The notes below the pieces were generated by a model. It was given only the letters and a program-made list of their open reading frames with translations, searched no databases and was not told the DNA's origin. A stretch of 64,000 bases of DNA from Branchiostoma lanceolatum (Eukaryota; Chordata; Leptocardii; Amphioxiformes; Branchiostomatidae): positions 9,801,501 through 9,865,500 of the forward strand of contig NC_089727.1 of assembly GCF_035083965.1 (NCBI RefSeq), written 5' to 3'. This document shows positions 12,901 to 24,900 of this stretch, in pieces. The position numbers and the translations under genes are program-made. Every line of letters begins with the position of its first letter. The first letter of the stretch is position 1.

Positions 12901-15900
12901 GGACACCTGTTGACACCGGGGGACTTTGTACCCCCCATGGTGCCAGCAGGTCACCCTGTTCCCTACCCCTCTGAATACGCAATGCACTTTCCCCACCCAC
13001 CATCCGACCCATACTGGCACCCACGGTTTGGAATACCGGTCCATCCCCCGTTCTTCCCCCATCCCCCTCGAATGCATGTGTACGGCCCCCACATCGCCAG
13101 GTTCCCTCCCCACATCCCCATGTACCCCGCACGCCCAGTGGTTTCTTCCCCAATCCACCCATCCATGATGAAAGGTGGAGCTGGCTCCCCACTTGTTCTC
13201 CCCGATGGTAAAAGCCCCCAAATTCCTAACGAAAGCCGCCTCTTCGGACCCCCTTTTGTCATACAAGACACCCCGTTTGTGTTATCAGATAGCCCATTTC
13301 CTAACAAAGAGGCGAACACGCCGTCAAAGTCTAGCACAAAAGAAGAGAAAAAGTTAGCAGAGATGGACAGACGCATCGGCTCACCACTAATCATGTCGGA
13401 CGGAAAGCAACAGGAAAGCGACACGGCCTCAGAAGCGTCCACGGACGACACGAAAAAGGAGAAGAACGTTGCCAATCCAGTCGGGAAGAAAGTGAAAAAT
13501 GCTGGGCCCAAAAAGCTGTATGTGCTGCGCGGATGTCCAGGCAGTGGGAAAAGTACTCTGGCAAAGTAAGACAATTTTACCCTGTTCAATATTCCAGTCT
13601 GTGTGATTTCTCTCCTCGTCTGATCCAGCTTTGGAATTGAAGAGGTAATCGTGATAATTTGCTTGGTTACTGGAATTTTGGGCTGTAATATCTTCATATA
13701 GATAACCTCAAGACTGATGTTATTCCTGTCTTGAAGAAACCTACAGTTGGACGTATCAAATCGTTTTTTCAGGAACGTATTGTTGTTTTTCCAGGAAATT
13801 GAAGGGGAACAAGGGCGTGATTTTGAGTACAGATGACTTCTTCATGAAAAAGGACAAGTACGAGTTTGATCCCAGCCAACTTGGAGATGCACACGCTTGG
13901 AACAAAGACAGAGGTAACCTTGGTATTCTCTGGACTGGAAAATTACAAATGACGACCTCATCTTCAGACTATTAAGATTGGTAATAGGGATGGTAAGATT
14001 TTTAAAGGTACAGTTTGTTAAAAGCAGTGAATACACATGAATACACATAGGGGTTCATATCAAGATAAAAAGGGGTAAAGGTAAAGGTAGTCACATAGTC
14101 TTTTTGACCATGTAGGGCCACATATTGAATGTTGTTATCCAATGTGCCTATGGCACAGTATTCCAAGGCAGAACCCATACCTGACTTCATCCACTGCCTT
14201 CTACCTCCCAAACTGAAATCAGGCAGCCATTTTTACACCTGAGTAGAGTTAGGAAAGTCGTATTAAGTGCCTTTTCCAAGGACACAACATTGGCGGCATG
14301 TCGGGATTCAAATCAAGGATGTCTGGGTTCTGGGCCAAACACCCTAACCGTTGCGCCAACACAATGCCAACAAAGGGGTAAAAAACTAAGCTTTTTAAAT
14401 GGAAGAGGCATTGTAGTTGTTGATCCTGCATAAGCATACACTTGGTTATTAGCTTCTAAAAAGCAGTTGATTTGTGACCCAAGGTTGAACCCTGTTTGTT
14501 TGTTTGTTGACCTGATGGCCTTCAGACTTTCAGGACAAATAGGTTAATTATTGATGAATGGATAACAGTTACTGTTGTTCATTTGTGACGAAACAGATGA
14601 TGAAAACTGACAGGTTGTCAAAACGTCCTGGTGCATGTACATGTTTCTCACAACACTTTATTAAACTGTGAATTCCCCAGTTTAGACTTTTACATCATTA
14701 GGGGTTATATTTTGCTGTGGCATTCAGCAAGAAGGGCATGTATAATAAACAAGTCAACTTTTTTTTGCCCTCATGACTGAAATTATTTAGGGGATGGGAA
14801 ATGTTTTTCAAAACAATATCTCTGTTTTTTCAGCTGAACTAGCTATGAAAGTTGGTATGACTCCAGTCATCATCGACAACACCAACACTGAACGATGGGA
14901 GATGAAACCGTATGTCATTCTGGTACGTGGAACTCAATTGCAATATGTTAAACCTATTACTTCACATGTATGTACATATGTGTGTGTTATTGTATGTGTT
15001 TCTGCCATTCCCAATATACACAATGCAGCATTGCCATAAATTGTCAGCGGTACATTGTCTAGGGACTCGAGAGCCAAGGTAATGTATTGGTGTGACTTAA
15101 AATGGCAACATGTTTCACTTTTCTGTGATAAAAATTCACAACGAATATACTGGTAAGGTGATGTCAAAATTTTTTCTCCTCTTCCACAGGGGGTAAAATA
15201 TGGGTACATGATTGAGATCCGAGAACCCAGCACACCCTGGAAGTTCAAAGTCGGAGAGCTGTCCAGGTGAGTCTTACAGGTGTTGCGGCAGCCACGCCCT
15301 GGGATTTCTATTTTTGGCCCTCACTTGTCATTCATGATTTCAAAGAGAAGCCGACCAATCACGTCATGCCACCACTGGGGCATGTTAATGCTATAGACAA
15401 ACAAGGTGATATATAAATATTGGGGCTACAAATAGAACAAAGCCTTGATATGGATACTAATTCTAGAAATACATGTTTATATTAGACTTGTAGTACCGCT
15501 GATTGTGTAATACTATACTATTAGTGATATTTTTGTTGGGGTAAGTGGATGTTAGAGAAGCCTAGCAGTCAGAGAACCTTATGATCTTTAACCTTAACAT
15601 CTACCTGGAGATTCAGTTACTGGGGATATTTAATAGAACAGAGAGGAAAAATAGATTTGTTTTCTAAAAGTCATTATTGTCTGTACATTTTATTGTCTGG
15701 GAATGCGTTTTGCTACCTGTTTTGCCACCCCTTCTATAACTAGAAAGGCAACATTTGCGAGCAAATACAGCATGTTTAGCCATACTCCTCGCCATGCAAA
15801 AAATGGACTCCCAAAATAACAATGGACCATTCTAAAATACTTCCACTAAAAAAATGGATCAAACTTGAGTTTAAAAACAATTATCAGTCTCTCCATACAG

Positions 15901-18900
15901 GAGTAGAGTCTTCCAGTAGCACCTCAACACAATATGGACCAGTCCAAAACCATATCCACTTATTAATTAACAAATACACTTCTGCTAACAAATGGACTTT
16001 TTCATAATCATTCCAGCTCAAAATTGAAATAAATAATTACAGAATCCTCCCCTTGCAAGAATGGGATATTCCGTGCCATCTCCATGTAAACTAGACCAGT
16101 GGAAAAATATCCGCTGAAAATTACACTCTTGCGCATAATCAACCCAGTTCAAAATTGAATTAAAAAAGATCAACCCCAGGGAAGAATGAAGTTTTCCATA
16201 GTATACATAATGATATATATGAAGATTTGACAGGAGAAGAAGGAAATGACCAAAAATGGGTGAAATATAAAAATGTGACACCCCTTTGTTTGAATGCATG
16301 ATTCAATAGTATACACTTTGGGTTGAAAAGAACGAAACCAAAAAATTCTTTGTTTAAAAAATCGTTTTGAAAGGCTGTATGGCAAACATTTGAATGAGGG
16401 CCTGTGTACATGCCAAATTCCACATTATTTTGGTTTAATACATATATGAACTGGAGATGTGTATCTTTTAAAAAAAAAGAGTGAACAAAGCCATGTACAT
16501 GTAATCACATGTCCTAGGAATTCCCATACCATATTTGGCATGAATACTAGCCTACACCTGCGCCATGTAATTAGATTAACTCAATTGACCAATCAGGTGG
16601 TCGCAAGGCTCACAGGCATGCAAGGCCAGGTGCAAGGCACTTGGGGTCAATGACCTTTAGGTCATATGTAGTATTGAAAGTGACAGAAGTGGCAAATATT
16701 GTCAAGAAAGCCCAAAATAAATCGTTTTGAATAAATGTATGCCAAAAATGGGAATGTAGTCCTTTAAATATTTGTTCAAGCCACATATACAGCAAATTTC
16801 AGGTCATTCGGTTGAAATACCAGGGCGCAGGAGGCCAAGATATGCTAAAAATAGCCTAAAAACCTCAATAAAATCACTTTCAAGGTCAATGTCAAAAAAA
16901 GGAAAAGAACGCACATTGGTTTTTGCCTACATTACCTCTGTACCAAATTTCAGGTCATTTGGTCAAAAAATGACAGAGATGAATCGATTTGAAGATTTGA
17001 CAGGAGGAGAAGAAGAAGAAGAAGAAGAAACATGAGTAAAAACAATATGTTTAGCCATACTAGGTATGGCTAAACATAATGAATGGTTAATTCAGACAAA
17101 CAGACATATAAACAAGTAAACAAAAACTTCATGCAATATCCTCTATCACAGGCGCCATGTTAGGGCCCAGATATTGGCAATTCAGAAAATCAATTTAAAA
17201 GATTGTCCGTCTTCTTTAGTATTTGAAATTCTCCTCCCGGTGCTCATACGATTAGCTCCCGGCGTCTACTTGTTACCAGATCTTGCGTTGAATTTAAGTC
17301 CAGGTTAAAGTCACCGCGGGGATCGGCTGGGTCCAAAAATAGCCCGGCAGCCGCAGGGGCCACGTAGGGGTCACGCCCAAAAGTACCCCAAAACATCCTG
17401 TGAACCAAAACATTACCCTCACAAAGCCATAAGGTAATAATGTTTATCAATTTTTAGGAAAAGAAGAGACCTTATCAAGGGATCCTTTACATGCTGTGCT
17501 TTTGAATTAACAGGAGAAACAGCCATGGTGTTGCCAAGGAGACCATCAAGAAAATGTTGGACCGTTATGATAAGAATGTGACTGTTGAGAGCATCATGAA
17601 GGGTATGACTGACCAGAAGATTGAGCAGCAGCGTGCATGCAAGGAGGGCGCCAAACAAGCAGCAACAAGCAGGTAAGAGATTTTTGTAAGCATAATAAGT
17701 CATCTGTGTTGATAGAAATCATTACATTATGAACCAATCAGGGCTGTCTCCAGTTTTAGATTTCTTTCTGTCTCATTATTTGGAGGCCTATAAATTTTCG
17801 TTGTTAAATCTGTCATCCTAAACTTTAGGAAATACATTTTGATCAATTTCATGTCACAAAGTTAAGATTTTCTTTGACAGACGGGGTGAAATTTTTGTCC
17901 ATCCCAACACACAAATTTCCGTCCCAAGACAGAGGGATGGGTCCTGGAGATAGCCCTGGAACCAACTGTAAACTTTAAATTCCACATGAGACATGACACC
18001 AAATTTTCAGCTGAAAATGAGAGTGTCTTCTGATTATTCCGAATCTCAGGTATGAGTTTACTGATAACATTTTCCTATGACATCAGAAAATAGTCAGTAA
18101 AACATACACTTTTTATTACTGTTTATCACAGTGTGAAGAATAAAGAAGTCACCCAGTCCAAGCCCAAGCAGCCCTTGACATCAAAGGGCGGCAAAAGTGT
18201 CGTAACCAACAAGCCTTCCCAGGATGCCTCTGGGAACAAGCCAGCGGACAGCTCATGGCCCTTCCCAGTTGTCCTCAAGGACAACAAAAAGGCAAACGCC
18301 AAGAAAAACAACAAGACCAAAGCCAAGAAGAAAGATGCAGAGGAAGAATGGCTGAAGGTGACTCATGGATCAAGACAAAAATCCCCCTCCCCTCTCACAA
18401 CCAGAGAAACAAGTGTAGAAAAGAAACAATCTTCAAGCAAGAAGTCTGACATTGTCAGCGGTAAAGAAACGTCAAAGGTGGACAACAAAGCCACGTGTAA
18501 AAACGACCTGCCAGATGTTCCCAAAGAGATTAAGAAAGACGTTGTGAACAATGCAGCACAGGAAGCAGCAAGTTTGTTAGGTCTACTTTCAGACAAATCA
18601 GACCCTGTAAAGGTAGTCAGCACTGAAACCTCTGATTGGGACATTGGGTCTTCCCCTAAACCACAGAGGGACACGAAAACCAAGAAAGGCGATGTTGACT
18701 CCAGTTCACAAAGTCAAGTTGAACAGAAAACGCCTGAGTTGCCAAGAACTGACGATTCTGTGAATGTTCCCACTACATGTGATTCCCATGACACGTCTTC
18801 AGACCCGGCGGTACAGGACAGCTCAGATGACTGGGGGGACGGAAAGTCAGCCAAGCCCAAACGCCAGACCAGGAAAAACCGTCTGGCTGCTGTGTTCACA

Positions 18901-21900
18901 GTCAGCACAGAAGTGAAGGACAAGGCCCTGAAAGAGAACTGGAGCTTCCCAAGTCATCCCGACACCAAGGACGGCAATGGTACAGATGTGGAGACAACTA
19001 CCTGCTCTGAAGTTCATCAGCCAGATGAAGAGGACCTCGTGGAGGAAGTACATGTAAGCACAACAGAGGCAGCGACCAACACCAATCCTCTGTACTTCTC
19101 CATCGTCCAAAGGGTGCAGTCTGGGACTCCAGTTGGGGTGGACGACAATGTCAGGATCCTCACAGGAAAGGTCACTGATGTACAAGCCTTGTCTGGTGAG
19201 AAACCTGACCCTCAGGAGGGGACAGAAACATCCCCGCCCTCCAGTCCCAAACGACAGAAGCTGAGGTTAGAGAAAGGCTGCTCCACGGACGACATTCCAT
19301 CGGAGAGGACGCACACGGGCGACCTTGGCTTCCTGCAGAACTGCTTTCCCTCCGTCTTGGTGGAAGACCTGAGAGACTTCTACGAGAAGTGCAACCACGA
19401 GTTGGAGTGGACCATCAACATCCTGCTGGATTCTGGGATTGAATACATCGAACCTACAACATCCGAACATTCCAGAGGAGAGGACGGTCCCTCCAAATCT
19501 GAGACAGAAGAAGGGAAAACAACAACAACAACAGCTGCTGATGTAGATGAATCACAGGAATCGGAGACGACTCATGATCACTTAGAAGAGAAAACTCTAG
19601 CCCAAGAGCCAACAGTGGCCACTTCCACACAAGATGTTGACGCCTTGCCAATCCCTCCATCAATCAACATCTTTACTGGATTGCTGACTGCTGATGTAAA
19701 TGAAGATGACATGTACTCGTCCAATCAGGGAGCTGCAGCATCAACCAATGAGGAGTCAGAAAACTCCTCAGGTGCCACTGTTCAGGAGAATGGCTTAGAC
19801 ACTAGCGCTGTGGAGCCAAAAGCAGAAACCCAAAGTAGTAGCTCAGAGATGGAACACTGTGATTCCAATGAGAACGTTGCCAGTTCCATTGTGCAACAAC
19901 CTAAGTGCCAGATACCAGTGCCTTCCGCGTGTGAGAGTGATGAAGAGTATGAGTCTGCAGATGAGGGGTTACATGTTGCAGCGGAGGTGGACACTGCGTT
20001 GTTAGAGGCAGTGAAGGGAGGGGTGGTGCCGGGCAGTTTTGTCCCCCACCACAGCAGACAGAGCAGTCTCAGCAGCCTGACTAGCTCTATACTGAGCTCT
20101 CCAGATCAGGAACATCTTAGTTCAGTGGAGACTGATCATCAAGTGCCTGTGGATGCTTCAGAAAGCAGTCCGCATAATCAGAAGGAATTGATTCCTGCAA
20201 AACAGACTCAGGAAAATAACACTACAGAGGAAAAGGTAGCAGTTTGTGTGGAATCTGTAGAACCTCCCACCGCACACGGAGGAGAGACAATGCAGCAAAC
20301 TACAGAGGAGGGTGTGGCAACAAGTCCCAAAGTCTCAGAGGAAACGTTATCGAACCTTAAAGAGAACAACAGACCGTCAGAGGGGAAGGCAGTAGGCCCC
20401 ACCATGTCTGAACTGGCCTTGAGGATGGACCCGCAGTTCGCCAAGCAGCTGTTAGAAATCTTTGGACCTGTTGGCTTCCACATCTCTCCTGGTAAGAAAT
20501 GTTCATTTCTTGTGCTGAAGGTTTTCCGTATACTGTTTGACTGTTTAATTTTGGATATACAGTGTTTGACAGTCGACAGACAAATAAACTCGAAATCATG
20601 TAGAAGAGTGAAATATATACTGCTGAGTTTAGGTTGGACTCTCAGAATTTTGGACTCGGAAATCATGGTAAATACTCTTTGCACGCTTTTGGTGCTTTGT
20701 AGCGTCCTCACTAAGTGTACATCAAAGAGTGTAAATCAGCCATTTCCTTTTTTTCAGGGTCATTGTCAGAAGAAGATCTGTATGTTCAAGTTGACTACAA
20801 AACAGCCAGGAGAATACACTACAAGTGGACGCAGACTCAGAAGGTAGAAATGTCTTTAAAAAACTTTCCCTGAAATATGGAACTTGTGGATGCACCCTTA
20901 TCTGTATAGGTGGGAGTAGAAGTTTGCTAAGAAAGACTTGTGATCATTTCTTACCAGAAAGTCTGATTAGAAAAACATTGCAAATGTTTCAATTGACTTT
21001 TTTAGATTTCAACAAAATGCATGTATGAGACTAATTGGGTTGTTCAAAACCGTAACAAAATAGCGCCACCTATGGAGGTTACATGGTACTGCACCATATA
21101 GCTACAGTACCAAAAGATTACTTCATAGGAAGTGGTGTATGAAATTGCTAATTTCGCAGACTTGACATTGCCTAAAACCTCTTATGATTCCACTAATCTA
21201 GGCCAAGTTTGATGAGCAGGAAGAAGCTGTAGAAGCCATGGAAGCTATGATTAAAGAAGGTGAGCTTAAACGTTTTCCCTGTGGTAGCATTTGGGACGGT
21301 AACAGGATGCTTGTTCCATTTTTGTTTTCATTTTTATTTCGCTGGTCTGCTCCATTTGTTGCCTGCAAAAACCCAAGAACCTGAAAATTGAATTGAACAA
21401 TTTGAAGTGGCCTGACATAAATCCATGGTTATTGGTTTTTATTCAGTACGGATCTCACGGGCAACACACCCAAATTTTGTCCTTTTTACAGACTGAGGCT
21501 TTACAACATAGTCCAGGTAAAAACAATGACATGTTACCAGTTTGATGCTAGCTTGAAACATTTAGAAAACCATTGCACAGTTAGAATCTATTCATAGTTA
21601 TGCAGTTATCAAGGTGTATGATATAACAGCTAAGTCCTGTGGGAATTACCGATTGATTGTCTTGTTGTAGAGTCAAATCGCACAATGAAGGAAAGAATTG
21701 CTAAGCCTCTTAGTACATGTACATGCTTTTGGTACACTGATTGTCCCAGAGTTTCTAAGCATGTGTCCAGTGGCAACTGTCCTAGTGGGTGCCACTAAGC
21801 CATGCAGAGGAAGTGCAAAACTAAATGTTGTGATGTCATTTAGATGAGGCCTTAGCAAGAAAGCTCCAAGAAGAAGAAGACTTGGCAGTGGCGCTGCAGA

Positions 21901-24900
21901 TGAAGGAAAGGGAAGAAGAGTCAGTAAGGCATTCCAGGTCGGCACGACACAGGAGTCCTGTCCGATCCCTCGCCGCGCTGTCAGCGGAGGTGGGACAGAG
22001 GACCGCGCTGTCCCCTCCCACACTGACCGACATCATGGATGAACAAATGGCGCTGGAGGTCAGCAAACAGGAACAGGTACAGATTCAGTCTCATGGCTCA
22101 ATTGATTTGAAAATGTATGCTGTCATTTCTGAACTTGATGTTAAAGATTCCCATTTGACTAGTGAGATTGGAGACAGATGAAATCAAAATCTAGCTATGA
22201 TAACTTCTTGATGTCTTGTAGTGAAAAAAGTTAAAGTGATTTTGATCCATTATTGACTAAGATTAAACTTTTCATCCACTACTGTAAAGAAATTGGGACT
22301 TCAGTTCACCAAAGCTATTCTTCCACTGGTGGTGACAGAGAAAACAGACACTATTTATAGGTTCATTGTATGGGGAAAATTCCCTCTTTTTAGCAAGCTC
22401 AATGAACAGTGGACCATGGTTTAACTTCCCGTCCTTAGCTATAGGACTGTGACCCTTCCCAATAGCGTGAATGTTGGGTGAGTGACAACAGCCAGGATTC
22501 AAAATCCCAGCCTCTTAGTCCAGAGACAGGGTCACTAACTACAGGACTGCATATGTCACTTTGTAGTGTATGTAAACATGCAGTTGATGTTTCTCTAACC
22601 ACTGTTACTGCAGGCCCAGAGTGCTGGACCTCGACAGGATGAGACTCTTGCCACCAAACTGAAGAGAGAAAAACTCTTCAGCATGTTCCCCCGGATGGAC
22701 AAGGGTGTACTGGAGGAGATATTCTCTGCTAACGGGTGAGTGAAAAATCATCCCTAGCAATATTATTATGGACTTGTACCAAAGGACCTGTAAGCATTGA
22801 AGGAAAGCCAAAGAACACATAGACTAGAGAAAATGTTGGACAAGATTTCAAACAGACAACATTTTTTCATACCGTAAAATCCCTATTTACGTACGCACTT
22901 TTAAAACTTTTCAAGTTGCAAGCAGGTGCTCCAGGCCGACGCCAAAGTCAGTATGCGTACATTAGGAAGGGTTCTTCCTCGGAAAAATCGCATAACAGCT
23001 TGAGAGTATGGTACATCTTCTTGCAAAAGAAGTGTGGAATGCTACCACACAATCAATCAGTAATAAAGAATAAAGAATACATAATATGTAAATTGTTTGA
23101 CATTTTCTACCCAGAAACATTTTCTCAGTAACCCTTTGAGTCGATAAACATCATCGGAAGGATGATCATGTCAACCTCTAACTATCCACCAAAATGCTGG
23201 AGAGGGGGTGCGTACGGTAGGAGGGTTTTTCCCCTGAACGTTTCAACTCACTGAGTCAGGCCTGCAATGGTCCCCAAATGGGGGGTGCGTATGTTAGGAG
23301 GGGTGCATACGTAAATAGGAATTTTACGGTAGTTATCAGGGCATGTTTCAACATAGATTGTAGACTTTTGCTGTCATGGGGACAAATTTCCTCAGAAATT
23401 GTCAATTTCTTTTAGGTACTGTTTTCACTGTACTGTAGTTGATAGTTCATGTACCTTGCTGTCTGATGTAAATCTGTTTCACAAAAAAAGCTCACCCTTC
23501 AGGGCTCGAAATACATTTTTGGAAATAGGTGCACTGGTGCACCCAACCCAAAAAATTAGGTGCACAGAAAGAATTTTGGGTGCACCACATAAGATAAAGT
23601 TGAATATCAGCAAAACATAAGTTTGACGCTACTGCCTCTCTTTAGAAACTTCAATTCAACCAATTAGCAAGGGATGCATCAAATAAAGTACAACCAAAGG
23701 TTATATTGCTTTTTCTGATACTTACATTTCAAGAATATTCTATATACTAGTGTACAAGAGAACCTTTTCCATATAGAGTACAATAATATCTAGGTGCACC
23801 AGTGCACCCACAGTCAAAAATTAGGTGCACAGCTCCAATTTTGGGTGTACACAGGTGCACATGCTCCCAGTATTTCGAGCCCTGCCCTTTTAGGTGACTG
23901 CGGGCTGTCAACACAGCCATTGGCAAATATGGAATGTGTAGTCAATACATGTATGTGTATGTTTGAACAGCTCCAAATTGTTTGTATTGCATGCTGTTCT
24001 AAGGACGAAGACAGCCCTAACAAGGTACCGATAGACAAGATTCAAGTAGGACTGGATATTCCTCAAAACTTGTTTTTGTCAACCTACAATGTAGTACATG
24101 TGAGACAGCAAAATGATCAATGTTCAGCAGACATTTGAAAGCATTTTTGATGAACATACAGTAAATGGTTGAAGTTTGTTGTTTAATTAGAAATCCATTA
24201 GATTAGGTTTGAAAATCTAATCTATTTTTCCTGGATTTATAAAAACACAGATTGTACATACACAATCATGATTACAAAAGAGCAAAATACAACATGGACA
24301 TACAATACATGTACATTATGACTACAATAAATCAAATCATGAAATATCACAGCACAAACATGTATTTGGTCGTCCGTCGTGTGCTTCCCCTTTCTTCACC
24401 ACTGAGGCCTCCCTCCCCCCCTGCAAAATTGAGTACCAGCATTCTCTGTCGCCAACAGCAGATGTCATTTCTCCATCTGTGTTAGGTACAAGTTGGATCC
24501 CACGGTCAATGCTGTCGTCGTGTCGGACCACATGACCGCGGAGGCTCCCCGTAACGTGATGACTGACGCGGCGCTGAAGCTGTATGAAGACCAGCTGATG
24601 GAACAGGCCAGGATACAGAGTCAGCAGGAGGCAGAAGCACAGGTAAGGTTTGACTGGTCGGTGGTGTCAATAGAGATATCAGTGGTTCTTACACTGAGAT
24701 AGATACTGTGGCTGGTGATGTGAGGTGCACGTTTCCCTATGTTTCGACACCCCTAACCCTAGCCCTAACGTAGGGGTGTCAGAACATAGGGATGTTGGAA
24801 CATAGGGTTGTTGTTGTTGTCCACAAGGTGCATATAGAATATCCACGAATATCCACTCTCCACCAATCCACAAATCTGGAATGTTTTTAAGTCAATACAC

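Noticed and set aside
12963..13697. Minus-strand 244-codon open frame
   Set aside because: Antisense of the Pro/His-rich part of N4BP2 exon 2; no domain, and the sense frame is well supported.
14300..14365. Functional tRNA gene at the A/B-box region
   Set aside because: The A and B boxes are present but no full cloverleaf with a paired acceptor stem could be drawn; a SINE explains it better.
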